Positions 1-10,672 of a stretch of DNA of 64,000 nt are shown one piece after another; within the stretch, counting starts at the first letter, position 1, and each line of letters starts with the position of its first letter. The notes beneath the pieces were generated by a model. That model saw only the letters and a program-made list of their open reading frames with translations. It ran no database searches and was not told where the DNA came from. The position numbers and the translations under genes are program-made. The stretch comes from Antilocapra americana (Eukaryota > Chordata > Mammalia > Artiodactyla > Antilocapridae), in contig ML664161.1 in NCBI GenBank assembly GCA_007570785.1, positions 18,291,856 to 18,355,855 of the forward strand. Reading direction: 5' to 3'.

Positions 1-540
1 ATATGCAGTTGTTAACTACAACCTCCTAAAGTAGCCTAGTGCTTCGAAATCCCTACTTGGCAGTTAAGTTGCTTAAACCAGAGGTCAAAGTGTTTTGGAA
101 GGAGGCAGTGCATGAGGCAAGGCTTCTCTGTAGTTATCTCCCTCTTTTCTGCTGGAAGTGAGGCCTGGCGGGTAGCTTCACCTCCAGTCACTTTTGAGCC
201 TGCCCTGGTTGGCTGCACCTGCTTCTGGCCTTTGCTTTCCTGTCCTGTGATAAGAGAACAAAGCTTCCAACTGAGGAACTGCCTGCCAGGAGTCGGTAGG
301 AGCAAAGTATTCTTTACAGAGATTTGTCCTACCCAGGGTCTCAGCCAGCCACAGGCAATGGCAAGCCAAACAGGAAAACTGTACATCAGCTGGAGATTTC
401 GAGGCTTTTTCTGATTCTTAGCATTTCTGAGTCATTTCTTGGGGGTATCATTGTTTACTATGTGCAGGACTCTCTTCTAGGCAGTTGTATGTCAGGAAGC
501 AAAACCTTTATCCTCATGGAGTTTACATTTTATCTGTAAG
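1..540. other. Unassigned sequence
   Basis: I recognise no repeat or exon here. Short open frames occur on both strands, but none has a recognisable domain, signal peptide or splice context. It may be unique sequence or a repeat too decayed to read. Confidence 0.4.
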
Positions 541-710
541 AATTAACATTTATACAGTGCCAGCTCTGTGCCATGTACTCTCATGTATTAATTCATTTAA
601 CCCTCACAACACTATGGTTAGGTGATGTTGTCATCCCTGTTAACAGATGCAGAGACTGATGTCCAGAGAGGTTAAGAGGTTAAGAAGTCTGCCCAAGGTC
701 CCACACATTC
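541..710 (-). repeat. MIR SINE (ancient), antisense
   Basis: The segment reads as a reverse MIR core: 'catgtattaattcattta', then 'ccctcacaac', then a cagagactgatgtccagagagg-like block and 'gtcccacaca'. This order is the antisense of the MIR body. A second, weaker MIR-like piece follows at about 840-960 ('ctcatttaatgctcacagc'). Confidence 0.7.
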
Positions 711-1299
711 TCATTGCAACAAAGACTGTGGCTGAGTGCCTCTCACAGGGTGCTGTTTTCCTTTGGATCCTTGGGCACAGATTATTCTATCTCAGTAGCC
801 TTAAATTATTCATCAGGAGGAAAAGGGACTAGCACTGATTAAATACAGGCCATATGTCAGGGACTCAGGGAGGAGCTCTCTGTTCTGATCTCATTTAATG
901 CTCACAGCAACATGGGCGAAAAGTTAGAGCTGGCAAGAGGTGGGATTTGTCTTATTTCAACGTCCACCTAGTGCTAGGAACATATGTGTGATTCTCCTTA
1001 TGCAAACCCACTGCCCCTGCTAGAGAAAAACAGTAAACACATCACTTGTGTCCTTAACTCAGAATGCACAGATGGCCCTCAGAGAGGAATGCCTTCAAGC
1101 TATTCTGAAAGTAAATCTGATAGAGAGCAGACTCTTTGCATTGTCTTAAAGTGTGCCCTCACAGATTGTCTGTTATAGTTGCAAGAGAGAAAAAAAACAC
1201 AGCAAATACACAGTGGAGGAATTGACCTTTTCTGGATGGTCAGAATGAACCTTACTGATGAGGAATGGATGCACGGTGAAGGGCACAGCATCCCCTAGA

Positions 1300-1840
1300 T
1301 AGTTTACCAGCAAAGAATGCAGAGCCTCAATCTAACCAGGAGGAAACCTCAACTGAACACAAAATGAAGAATATTATATTTAATTAAAGAAAAAAAGATG
1401 AGGGATCTTTATTCTTAAATAATGTTAATATAAAAAAAAAGACAAAAGCTATGGAAATCTCCTAGATAAAAGAGGCTAATGAGACATGGCAATTAAATGC
1501 AGTACATGACCCTAGACTGGATCCTGTCATGGAGGGGAAAACAATGCTAGAAATGATAGTATTAGTGCACAATCAAAACAGGGAGGGTGAATTAGATAAA
1601 AACATACAAATTTATAAAGTGAAAACTACTGTGATTACACAAGCTGTTTACAAAAAATTTTATTTGTATACACATACACACAGAGCAGGATTGAATGAGC
1701 TAGGTGAATCAAATGATAAAACAAATGGAAGAAGTTGGATAAAGAGTATATGGATATTTCTATAACATATTTATTTTTCTCAACTTTTTATAAATTATCT
1801 TTTTTAAATGATCACCAAATAAGAAATTGTACATGGATAT
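1300..1840 (+). mobile_element. Old L1M-type LINE 3' UTR fragment
   Basis: Phrases such as 'aggaaacctcaactgaacac', 'gagacatggcaattaaatgc' and 'actggatcctgtcatgg' follow the order of an old mammalian L1 3' UTR (L1ME-like). It is A-rich and non-coding. The subfamily is not resolved. Confidence 0.5.
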
Positions 1841-2012
1841 TTGTATGGAAGTGTACATGTACCTTTTCATGGGGAGAAGGTCCATCAGTTTCCTTAGATT
1901 TCGTAAGAATCTGTGACAGAAAAATGTGACTGAGATATAGCATCTTGATTTGTGAAGGACACTTCATCCTCCATGGGAAAGAAGGATATTCTTTAAGAGA
2001 AAGAAGCACGTA

Positions 2013-2883
2013 TAGTAGTAGTCCCCCCATCACCAGTTTGCCATTCCTGTTTCCATTACCTGTGAGCATCTGCAGTCCAAAATATTAGGTGGAAAATTCC
2101 AGAAATAAACAACTCCTAAGTTTTATATTGTGCACTGTTCTAAGTAGCATGATGAAATTTCTTACTATCCTGCTCTGTCTCACTTAGAACATGAATCGTT
2201 CCTTTGTTCAGTGTATGCTGCCCGTTAGTCACTTACTAGCCATCTTGGTTATCAGATTGACTATCGAGTTATCACAGTGTTTGTGTTCCAGTTACCCTTA
2301 TTTTACTTACCTGTGGCCTTAAAGTGAAAGAGTTGAGATACTGGCAATTGGGCTCTGCCAGAGAAGTCATAAAATATTTGCTGCAGGTGAAAATGTGAAA
2401 GTTCTTGACTTAATAAGGAAAGAAAGAAATTGTATGTTGAAGTTGCTAAGATCTACAATAAAAACAAATCTGCTTGTGAAATTATGAAGAAGGAAAAAGA
2501 AATTCATGATTGTTTTGCTGTTGTGCCTCAAATTACAAAACTTACAGTCACAGCGTGTGGTAAGTGCTTAGTCAAGATGGAACAGATATTAAATTTGTTC
2601 AATAAAGAGTTTTGAGAAAGAATTTTATGTATGATTACATATATAAAATACATAATTTTCATTACAGTATATTGTTATATTTATTCTATTTCATTATTAG
2701 TTGTTATTAATCTCTTTCTGTGCCTAATTTATAAATTAAACTTTATCACAGGTATGCATTTATAGAAAAACCCAGAGTATGCAGGGTTCAGTACTATCTG
2801 CAGTTTCAGGCATCCTTTGGAGGTTTTGGGACATACCCCTGTGGATAAGGATGGCGGGGTGTGTCAGGGGGCAGGCTACTGTA
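2013..2883 (+). mobile_element. Tigger-like (pogo/Tc1-mariner) DNA transposon, internally deleted
   Basis: The left end carries a 'tagtagtcccccc' terminal motif and the right end the partly inverted 'gtggataagg...ggctactgta', as expected for Tigger terminal inverted repeats. Between them lie typical blocks: 'ggaaaattccagaaataaac', 'gcccgttagtcactta', a remnant of the transposase start, and a 3' part with 'gcagggttcagtactatctg'. About 870 bp remains, well short of an autonomous Tigger, so the centre is deleted. The right end has an extra G-rich insertion around 2852-2870. This is a cut-and-paste element that has long been inactive. Confidence 0.75.
2400..2615 (+). pseudogene. Tigger transposase N-terminal remnant
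   Basis: This is the relic of the pogo-family transposase, which normally binds the terminal repeats through a CENP-B-like helix-turn-helix and cuts with a DDE nuclease. An open stretch at 2430-2615 (61 residues) contains 'YVEVAKIYNKN' and 'IMKKEKEIHDCFAVVPQ', matching the DNA-binding N-terminus of this family. Just upstream, in a different frame, the DNA reads 'VKVLDLIRKER'. A frameshift therefore separates the two halves. The DDE domain is absent. It cannot encode a working transposase. Confidence 0.7.
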
Positions 2884-3430
2884 CTTCCAACTTATAGATT
2901 CTAATTTTTGGTCCTCACATTTGCTTTTCAGCTTAATCTTTCACCTTCCTGAGGTGTGGGATAGCTATGTGCGTGTCTGGGTGGCCTCTTGGTTCACTGA
3001 GAGTTCACTGAGAACCCCCAATGTAGCATGTGTTCTGCTACAGATATTCAAAGATTAAAAGGTTGTGATTGTCAGCAATTCTTTGTTCCTTAAAAAGCAT
3101 ACTATGATTTTAACTAGAAAATGTTGAATGTCTCCAAACAGGTGTGAATCAGAGTTAAGGGAGTTTAGAAGATTTTAGGTAGAGAGATGGTAGGTAGGCT
3201 TCCCTGAAGAAGAATTATTTAAGCTAGACTTAGCAGGATGAATGAGCTCTGTGAAGGGGTGTGTGTAGACTGGGCAAAATGTGCAGAAGTCTGGGCTGCT
3301 TTGGGGGGATTTTCCATTTGAGTTGGAATGCCTGGCATATGATAGAATTTCGTAATAGAACATTGAAGGTTGGATTAAGACATTTGGATTCATTTGCTAG
3401 GAAATAGGTGATACTCGATTTTTGAACTGG
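2884..3430. other. Mostly unassigned; weak L2-like antisense patch
   Basis: Around 3190-3300 the wording ('ggcttccctgaagaagaa', 'gggcaaaatgtgcagaag') resembles antisense L2, but weakly. The rest is unassigned. Confidence 0.3.
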
Positions 3431-4310
3431 CAAGTGATATCATGTGATGCTTTGGGCTCACTGACTCAGTATTGTGGAGGTGAGACCAGATGGAGGGAGG
3501 GGAAGGGGAAACGGGGCCAACCTCCAGGGTTTCCCTCAGTTCTGAGGTACCTGGAGAGTGCAGAAGGCAGGGAGTCAAGGCTTCCAGGAAATGCTGAGGG
3601 AGGGAGGTGGGCCCTTCATCCCACCAAAGGTGGGATGGGTAGAGATGAGGGCTAAGCAGTCCTCAAAAAGCCATCTTCAGCCTGGAGACCAAGGCAGGCT
3701 GTCAAGTGGTTCCTGGGCAGGGAGTTGGGGGAGAAAGCTGCTCTGGCAGGGCTCCCTCCTCCCCTGACACAGATCTGTGCCACCCGCTGTGAACACACCT
3801 GGCAGAGGACTGACGTTTGGGTGGGGTTAAGCAAAGGCAATGCCAGGGCTTGTAGCTGGCCCCAGGCGCTGGATGACTTTACAGCAGCTCTGGACTAGGT
3901 CTCCGTATGGAGGGTTCTCAAGGCTGCCCAAATCCAAGGGCTTACAGAACAATCCTTTTGGTGTTCCGCTGTCACTGCCCCCTAATTATTCATGAACACT
4001 TCTGTGTGGCACAGCTATGATCTTGTTTCTTTGCCATGGAAATAAAAACATAGCTCTAGCCATCCAGGAGAAAGACAAATGCCAACTCACTTGATGTATC
4101 CAGGTTTTTTTATTCCGAGGAGCCTTAAGGAGAGTTGAATCTAACACTCTTACTTCCCAATTTTCCAAGAGTAGAGCTGCATGGGAATACCTCCTGTTCC
4201 CCTGAGACTTGGACCCCTGTTAAGGTCCCATTTCTCTTACTGTGAGGTAGAGCCCAGCAGTCCACCTTGGGTCTTCTTGCCACTAACCATCAAGGGTGGT
4301 TTCTTCTGAG
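3431..4310. other. Unassigned sequence
   Basis: This stretch is G+C-richer than its surroundings (especially 3480-3900) but has no CpG cluster, no recognisable exon and no interspersed repeat I can name. Confidence 0.4.
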
Positions 4311-4475
4311 TCAGAGAATTTTAGAACTGAAACAGACTTTAGAGGTTATCTACTTCAATCCTGTCCTTGCACAAATAGGAAATGGAAGTTCTAAAAGTTG
4401 GGCAACTCATTCAATGTCATACAGACAGGGTAAAGTACAACCAGAATCCAGGTCTGCTGGCTTCCTTGTCTGTAG
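4311..4475 (-). repeat. MIR-like ancient repeat, antisense
   Basis: The block 'ttagaactgaaacagac...aggttatctacttcaatcc...aaataggaaatggaagttc...aatccaggtctgctgg' has the order of an ancient tRNA-SINE-like repeat read in antisense. It is strongly diverged and the family is uncertain. Confidence 0.4.
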
Positions 4476-5770
4476 TTTACCAGTTGTGGGTTCCCCAGAA
4501 GTTCCTTAGGAACTCTTAGAGCTCATTCATCTTTTTTTTTTTTTTTTTGGAACTTTCTATAGAAGGGATCTCATGGATAGCAGACCCCAGGGGAGATTCT
4601 TGAGAGTGTTGCCCCAGTGAGATTGGAAAAGGAACTGGGGCAGGATATTTATGTGTGATGACATGGCTCATGTCTCCAAAAGCCTTAAAATTGGAAGGAT
4701 CTGGTATTTTACAAAACCTGAAACAGGTGTCTTATTTGTTCACAGAATCTTTTCAGAGAAAGTCATAGTGCATCCTGAAAGAGATGAGAAAATCATATAG
4801 TTTTAAGTAGATTAGATAGTTGAGATTAGCTTTTTGTGATCTTGCAAAGTTCTCATTTCTTCCCAAATCATATAATGCTGAGCACATTGAGCAATCAGGT
4901 GAAAATCACATGCAAACAGAGTCTAAGTCCTGATAAGAATCCTAAAGGTAAACAGTGAATTCCTACTAATGGCTAAGTCACTAAAGTAAGATCCAGTCTA
5001 AACACACACCCTTGGTTAAATAGGGTTTCATTAGCTCAGGTTACAGTGGTTCAGGAAAATTTTTCTTTTATGCCTGTCAAGTGAAATTAATTATATACCA
5101 TCCATCAATCATTCCTGCCATAGAAGGTCTATGGGAATATTAAGGATTCCACAGAGCCTCCCCAACCTGGCCCCACCCCCACTCCCCACCCTACCAGCAG
5201 CACTCTGGGCATATTTTGGTGCCCACAGCTAAAAGTTCCTAGGATTTTCTGGGAAGTCACAATTATGGTTTTTACTGATAACCTATAAAAGTTTCCTTTT
5301 ACCAGATTTGACACTCAGTGTGTGCTTCAAGTTACTGACAAATATTTGATTTTGCAGAGTGTATCTCAGACTGAACAGCAAATTAGCTTCTTGCAAGTTT
5401 CTGGTAATAATTTTGTTTTTGCTGAAAAGTTCAAAAATGTTTAAAGAAAGAGAAAATAATTTTTAAAAGTATAACCCATTTTTTTTTACCACCACGTAAA
5501 ACCATTGTTAGAATTTTAATACATTTCCTGCCATCTATTCTTTTGTTTTCTCCTTATTTAAAAAATAATGCATGTATAGTATAGATAATTAAAAAAATAT
5601 AGATAAGAAAAAAACATAAAAATCAGCCATTAACTCATTTATCTTGACATAAACTTCCCAGTCTTTTTTTAACATTTATGTGTTTTACTTAGTTCTAATC
5701 ATATTGTAAAGCTATCTTTTCACTTACCTTATGAAAAAAACAGCATATAATTTTTAAATTAATTTTTTTA
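4476..5770. other. Unassigned sequence, A+T-rich at its end
   Basis: A run of 18 T occurs near 4532-4549. From about 5430 to 5770 the DNA becomes A+T-rich with wording reminiscent of an old L1 3' UTR ('aacatttatgtgttttac'), but I cannot assign it firmly. No exon is visible. Confidence 0.35.
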
Positions 5771-5773
5771 ATC

Positions 5774-5782
5774 AAAGAAATA
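5774..5782 (+). repeat. Left copy of 9-bp direct repeat 'aaagaaata'
   Basis: It is identical to 6277-6285. The pair brackets a BovB 3' fragment followed by a Bov-tA in opposite orientation, and is a candidate single target-site duplication for both. Confidence 0.55.
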
Positions 5783-6048
5783 CATTGTTGTCATTCAGTT
5801 GGCAAGTCATATCCGACTCTTTGCAATCCCATGGACTGCAGCACGCTAGGCTTCCCTGTCCTTCACTATCTCGCAGAGTTTGCTCAGACTCATGTCCATT
5901 GAATCGGTGATGCTATCCAACCATCTCATCCTCTATCATCTCCTCCTCCTGCCCTCAATCTTTCCCAATCTTTTCCAACAAGTCAGCTCTTTGTGTCAGG
6001 TGGTCAAAGTATTGGAGCTTCAGCTTCGGAATTAGTTCCTCCATTGAG
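5783..6048 (-). mobile_element. BovB LINE 3' end, antisense, 5'-truncated
   Basis: It reads as the reverse of the BovB 3' terminus: 'atccgactctttgcaatccc', 'ctgcagcacgctaggcttcc', 'atgtccattgaatcggtg', 'aaccatctcatcctctatc', 'gtcaaagtattggagcttc'. The 3' end lies at the left next to a 9-bp direct repeat. Only about 260 bp of the roughly 3.2-kb element is present. It is diverged and has no coding ability. Confidence 0.9.
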
Positions 6049-6071
6049 TATTTTTTTGTTTTTTTGGAGGT

Positions 6072-6276
6072 GCTTCCCTGGTGGCTCAGATGATAAAGAC
6101 TCTGCCTGCAATGCAGGAGACCTGGGTTTGATCCCTGGGTTGGGAAGATCACCTGGAGAAAAGAATGGTTACCCTCTCCAGTATTTTTGCCTAGAGAATC
6201 CAATGGACAGAGGATCCTGGCAGGCTACAGTTCATGGGGTTGTAAAGAGTCAGACATAACTGAGTGACTAACACTG
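6072..6276 (+). mobile_element. Bov-tA SINE
   Basis: It starts with the tRNA-derived head 'gcttccctggtggctcag', passes through 'tgcaatgcaggagacctggg' and 'ggacagaggatcctggcagg', and ends with the BovB-derived tail 'agagtcagacataactgagt'. It faces the adjacent BovB fragment tail-out, and the right copy of the 9-bp repeat follows directly. Confidence 0.95.
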
Positions 6277-6285
6277 AAAGAAATA
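6277..6285 (+). repeat. Right copy of 9-bp direct repeat 'aaagaaata'
   Basis: It is the exact partner of 5774-5782 and lies directly after the Bov-tA tail. Confidence 0.55.
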
Positions 6286-6518
6286 AGTATATATGTTTAA
6301 AAATTAAACAGCACATAATCATTTCATTGTGTTTTAGTAGTCCCTAGTGGATATTTACTTAATATTTATTCTTAATAATATTTAATAATTATAGATGAAA
6401 TACTATTTTTGGCTTTAATATTTGTTTTTTTCTTTTATAATATTTTATTCATCACATATTTAGTAAGCTTTTATCTGGTCTAAGCAGTAAGTTAGGCATC
6501 ACCAATAAAATATATTTG
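6286..6518. other. A+T-rich unassigned sequence
   Basis: Low-complexity A/T-rich DNA with no recognisable repeat or gene. Confidence 0.4.
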
Positions 6519-6645
6519 TTTATTTAAAAATATTACTGAGTGTCTAGCTTATGCCAGACAGTGTTCTAGACATTTGGGATATAGCAATCAACAAACCAGA
6601 CAAAAATATCTGTCTTCTCAGAGTTAAGTTCTGGTTGAGATCAAC
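6519..6645 (-). mobile_element. L2 LINE 3' end, antisense
   Basis: The string 'ttactgagtgtctagcttat', then 'cagacagtgttctagacatt', 'gggatatagcaatcaacaaa' follows the antisense order of the L2 3' end. Confidence 0.7.
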
Positions 6646-7316
6646 AAGAGATAGTCTTTGCTGAGATCAAAATATAGCATCTTTAAGAAATAAGAGTAGC
6701 AAAAATTAGTATTTATATTTGATTCTTATGAATATCTATTCTTTCGTGAGTAGATATATGTGAGTGTATCTATTCCAGTTGATTAGAATGCAACAGTGAA
6801 CAAGATATCCTCCTCTCTTCTCTATGGGCATGTAGTCCAGTGCCTCTAAGAAGGCATTTGGGAGCCCTGGGAAATTAGCATGCCCAAATGGATATAGTGA
6901 TACTTGTCCTGCTGCCTCGCTGGATGAGTGTGAAATCAAATGAGATGAATCTGCAAGTGCTTCGAAAGCTTCAAAGTAAGATGAATGTTGGAAGAGTTGA
7001 TATTAGTATTTTCAGCAGTGGAGAGACCTATAAACACAACTGAAGTAAGGAAACGATAGCACCTAAGTGATGACGAAGGGCCAGATGGGCAAACCATCTA
7101 CTGGGGTGGGTTTACCCAATGCAGAAGACACCAGTCAACAAAGACCTGACCACAATTTAAAATTTATCCTTCCCAGAAGTAAAGTCATTCAATGAATAGG
7201 GCCCCTATGATAAAAGATGTTTTAGTATCACTTAACACCTTACTATCTCACCCCACTAATTCTCACAATAGCTACATGTTTTTAAAAAACTCTGCTCTCA
7301 TCCTTTCCCTAACTCG
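6646..7316. other. Unassigned sequence
   Basis: No repeat or exon recognised. Confidence 0.4.
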
Positions 7317-7620
7317 GTGGTTATCAAACTTGGTGAATATGAGAATTCTCCAGGAAGTTTACAAATATCGTAGGGTCAGATACTACCCTCAGAGCTCTTT
7401 ACTGGCTTTCCAGGCCAATCTGATACACACCAGCTCTGAGAATTAGTAACTTCTAGCTTACATACAATCTGGCAGTTTACAGAGCTAAAAAATACCTTGG
7501 AAAGCGTCCTACGAATGCCTTCACTTTATAAGGAAGGGGACAGACGTTTTGCTATGTTAAGTGGCTTGTCCAGGGTTGCGCAGTCAGCCAGTACCTGTGC
7601 CGTCACCCAAGTCACAGGCT
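7317..7620. repeat. Decayed repeats (MER5-like, then MIR-like)
   Basis: At 7317-7445 a block with 'ggttatcaaacttggtgaat' and 'gagaattctccaggaagttt' resembles a hAT-type MER5 element. At 7480-7620 'ttataaggaaggggacag...ttaagtggcttgtccaggg' resembles antisense MIR. Both calls are weak. Confidence 0.35.
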
Positions 7621-8174
7621 TTTCCACTTGATTTACCAACGTGTTGCACCCTCCTCTCTGCTCTTTTAGGTGCAGGAGTGTCCATGTGACTATGGAGTGT
7701 TGGTGGCACAAAGCCACCAGCTCTTGTGTTTGAAGAAAGTGTGATTTCCCAGAGAAAAGCTGCCCTTCAGAGTTTCTAGCACTGCCTTACCTAACCACAA
7801 AAGTACTTATTTTGTCTGATAACAATGTATTCTATGTAGTGGCCCCCAAGATAAGTTTTTAAAGCATTGTAAAATTTCCAGCTGAACACTAGAGATTTCC
7901 AAATTAATCTTTCCAAACTAGAACATTATCACTTGCCATAGAAAAGCATTTTTCCATCCATCAAGGTCTCTTGCTTCTTCAGTCTCCTGCCTAAAACTAA
8001 AGTCCTTTACCAATCTTCCCTGGTTCATTCTAAGTCTGATGCCTGGATTCTGACTAATATTTCCACAATCTGAAACTATGTACTGTAAATTATACAGTTG
8101 TTTCTGTCTATATTTTTCCTGAGGGACAAAAATGTTAAGCAGTGATGTGCCACTGGGATGTTCATCTACAACAT
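7621..8174. other. Unassigned sequence
   Basis: No repeat or exon recognised between the MIR-like block and the BovB copy. Confidence 0.4.
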
Positions 8175-8286
8175 CAGTTCAGTTCAGTTCAGTCGCTCAG
8201 TCGTGTCCGACTCTTTGCGACCCCATGAACCACAGCACACCAGGCCTCCCTGTCTATCACCAACTCCTGGAGTTTACCCAAATTCT

Positions 8287-8295
8287 TGTCCACTG
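8287..8295 (+). repeat. Left target-site duplication of nested Bov-A2 ('tgtccactg')
   Basis: It matches 8560-8568 ('tgtccattg') at 8 of 9 positions. Removing the SINE plus one copy restores the BovB reading, so it marks the insertion point. Confidence 0.7.
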
Positions 8296-8559
8296 TGGAG
8301 ATGGCACTGGCACCCCACTCTAGTATTCTTGCCTGGAAAATCCCATGGATGGAGGAGCCTGGTAAGCTGCAGTCCATGGGGTCGCAAAGAGTCGGACATG
8401 ACAGAGCAACTTCACTTTCACGCATTGGAGAAGGAAATGGCAACCCACTTCAGTGTTCTTGCCTGGAGAATCCCAGGGATGACAGAGCCTGGTGGGCTGC
8501 CATCTATGGGGTCGCACAGAGTCAGATATGACTGAAGCAACTTAGCAGCAGCAGCAGCA
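8296..8559 (+). mobile_element. Bov-A2 SINE nested in BovB
   Basis: It has the two-monomer Bov-A2 structure: first unit 'gagatggcactggcacccca...ggtcgcaaagagtcggacat', linker 'cttcactttcacgcattgg', second unit 'agaaggaaatggcaacccac...agtcagatatgactgaagc', and a terminal (CAG)n run. It is younger than the BovB copy it interrupts. Confidence 0.95.
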
Positions 8560-9139
8560 TGTCCATTGAGTCGGTGATGCCATCCAACCATCTCATCCTC
8601 TGTCGTCCCCTTCTCCTCCCGCCTTCAATCTTTCCCAGCATCAGGGTCTTTTCAAATGAGTCAGCTCTTCACATCAGGTGGCCAAAATATTGGAGTTTCA
8701 GCTTCAACATCAGTCCTTTTGATGAACACCCAGGACTGATCTGCTTTAGGATGGACTGGTTGGATCTCCTTTCAGTCCAAGGGACTCTCAGGAGTCTTCT
8801 CCAATGCCACAGTTCAGAAGCATCAATTCTTCCGCCCTCAGCTTTCTTTATAGTCCAACTCTAATATCCATGCATGACTACTGGAAAAACCATAGCCTTG
8901 ACTAGACGGACCTTTGTTGACAAAGTAATGTCTCTGCTTTTTAATATGCTGTCTAGGTTGGTCATAACTTTCCTTCCAAGGAGTAAGCATCTTTTAATTC
9001 CATTGCTGCAATCACCATCTGCCGTGATTTTGGAGCCCCTCAAAATAAAGTCAGCCACTGTTTCCACTGTTTCCCTGTAAGAGTTAATAATATTGTAATA
9101 ATTGGTGGCAGAGGGTTGCTAGATTTATCATTGTGCTCA

Positions 9140-9240
9140 TTTCAAAGTGTATTTAAATGTTGAAACACTATGTTGATACACCTGAAACTAATTTAATATT
9201 GTACATAAACTATACTTCAATAAATAAAAAAAGAAAAAAT
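9140..9240 (+). mobile_element. L1 3' terminus fragment
   Basis: The sequence 'aacactatgttgatacacct', then 'gaaactaatttaatattgta', then 'caataaataaaaaaag' is the usual end of an L1 3' UTR with its poly-A tail. A longer relative lies at 26285-26640. Confidence 0.65.
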
Positions 9241-9466
9241 TCCACAAAATATGCAAAACAGCATATATTGCTTATTTATTTATGTATATGTGGATTAATG
9301 TTATCTATCTGCTGATCTATTTCCAATCTAGATGTCTAATTTGGAGGTGATATATATCACAGTTACAGGTGGGGTTATGAAAGATGTAGTCTCTGTTAAA
9401 CTGCTTCAATTGTTCATTGCATTTATAACCTTTGTAATCAGATGAGATCAGGAAAAGATTGAAAAA

Positions 9467-9632
9467 AGAGAAGGGGTCAGCAGAGGATGGGATAGTTAGA
9501 TAGTATCGCCAATTTAATGGACAAGAATTTGAGCAAACTCTGGGAGATTGTGAAGGACAGGGAAGCCTGGAGTGCTGCAGTTCTTGGAGTCATAAAGAGT
9601 TGGACATGACTTAGCAACTGAACAACAACAAA
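9467..9632 (+). mobile_element. BovB LINE 3' terminal fragment
   Basis: This is the sense-orientation BovB end: 'agaaggggtcagcagaggat', 'tgaaggacagggaagcctgg', 'gtgctgcagttcttggagtc', 'gttggacatgacttagcaac'. It is heavily diverged, about 165 bp, with only the last codons and tail. Confidence 0.8.
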
Positions 9633-9686
9633 TCAGGTGAAAAATAAAACTAGTGAAGCATATGTTTTTCTTAGTTATATATATAT

Positions 9687-9810
9687 GAAATTCCCTGGTG
9701 GCCCAGTGCTTAGGACTTGGTACTTTCACTGCTGAGGCCTGGATTCAACCCCCCTACTTGGGGAACTAAGAACCTGCAAGCCAAGTGGCACAGCCCGCCC
9801 CCACCCCACC
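9687..9810 (+). mobile_element. CHR-2-type tRNA SINE
   Basis: The head 'aattccctggtggcccagtg', the middle 'tggattcaaccccc' (a decayed B box) and 'ggggaactaagaacctgcaa' identify the older cetartiodactyl tRNA SINE, distinct from Bov-tA because it lacks a BovB tail. Confidence 0.8.
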
Positions 9811-9957
9811 TCAAAAGAAAGCCATTTCTCCTGTCCAGGTTTTAACCCAGGCAATTCCATGGAGGTTTCCTCTCTTCAACATTTTGCAGATGACAAATTA
9901 CATCAGAGCAGTCAGAATCTAGGGGAGGCCAGCTTGAGGTAGTTAGGGTTCCTTGCA

Positions 9958-10195
9958 ACATTCTTGTGTATTCAGGTGTGTCTGACTCTTTGTGACCCCG
10001 TGGACTGCAGCCCGTGGACTGCAAACCACCTGGCTCCTCTGTCCATGGGATTTTCCAGGCAAGAATACTGGCAAGGGTGGGCCATGTCCTCCTCCAGGGG
10101 ATCTTCCCACCCCAGGGGTTGAACTCACATCTCTTATGTTTCCCCCATTGACAGGTGGGATATTTACCACTAGCGCTACCTGGGGAGCCTGGGAA
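9958..10195 (-). mobile_element. Bov-tA SINE, antisense
   Basis: It reads 'caggtgtgtctgactctttg', 'ggctcctctgtccatgggat', 'ctccaggggatcttcccacc' and ends 'gcgctacctggggagcctgg'. A 13-bp tandem duplication (cgtggactgcagc / cgtggactgcaaa) sits near 10000-10026. Confidence 0.9.
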
Positions 10196-10547
10196 GCCCT
10201 TTGAGTTAATGCAAAATACTAGATTGGTCTGAGAGGAATATTTTGAACTAGAGATTTCTGGTGAGAATGCAGATTTCTGGTGAGGAAGTGATAAAGGTCT
10301 TCCTTATCTTCAATTAGTACTTAGCAAAGGGATGGAAAGGATAGCAAGAGGAGCCTGTGGGCTGGGAACTGAACTTTAGCTCCTGGCCTTCAAGCCTGTC
10401 ACCTTTCTGCCTTCTAACCTGGCTCCTTTCTGTGAGGCTGGTCTAGGGTTTGTCAGGCTCTCCACACTTTGTGCCCAAGTATATGCGTGCTTTACCTTCC
10501 CCACTAGACCATAAACTTCCTTCCGGTATGACTAATCACATTTAGCC
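10196..10547. other. Unassigned sequence
   Basis: No repeat or exon recognised. Confidence 0.4.
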
Positions 10548-10672
10548 ACGTGTGCACTTAGTCGCTCAGCTGTGTCTTCGACCCCATGGACTGAAGGCTC
10601 CTTTGTCCATGGGGATTCTCCAGGCAAGATTACTGGAGAGGGTTGCCATGCCCTCCTCCAAGTGATCTTCCC
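10548..10672 (-). mobile_element. Bov-tA SINE fragment, antisense
   Basis: The BovB-derived tail and mid-part are present ('gcacttagtcgctcagctgt', 'ggggattctccaggcaagat'), but the tRNA head is missing after 'agtgatcttccc'. Confidence 0.88.

Larger units (their letters stand above)
8175..9083 (-). mobile_element. BovB LINE 3' fragment, antisense, split by a Bov-A2
   Basis: It begins with the pentamer tail of BovB ('cagttcagttcagttcagtc') and continues through the reverse of the C-terminal coding region: 'aaccatctcatcctctgtcg', 'ccaaaatattggagtttcag', 'ctttttaatatgctgtctag', 'aaaataaagtcagccactg'. A Bov-A2 SINE (8296-8559) interrupts it, leaving about 640 bp of BovB. Read on the minus strand, 9067-8861 still encodes a 68-residue piece of the reverse transcriptase C-terminal region ('ITADGDCSNGIKRC'). 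It lacks all catalytic motifs and is dead. Confidence 0.92.

Noticed and set aside
8175..8195. Short regular repeats as a CRISPR array or satellite
   Set aside because: The 'agttc' pentamers are the normal 3' tail of BovB, and (CAG)n runs are the normal ends of Bov-A2. There are no spacer-repeat units.
8158..8535. Overlapping open frames of 81-125 residues on both strands
   Set aside because: They are translations of Bov-A2 and BovB repeats in several frames. The CG- and CAG-containing SINE body often stays open by chance.
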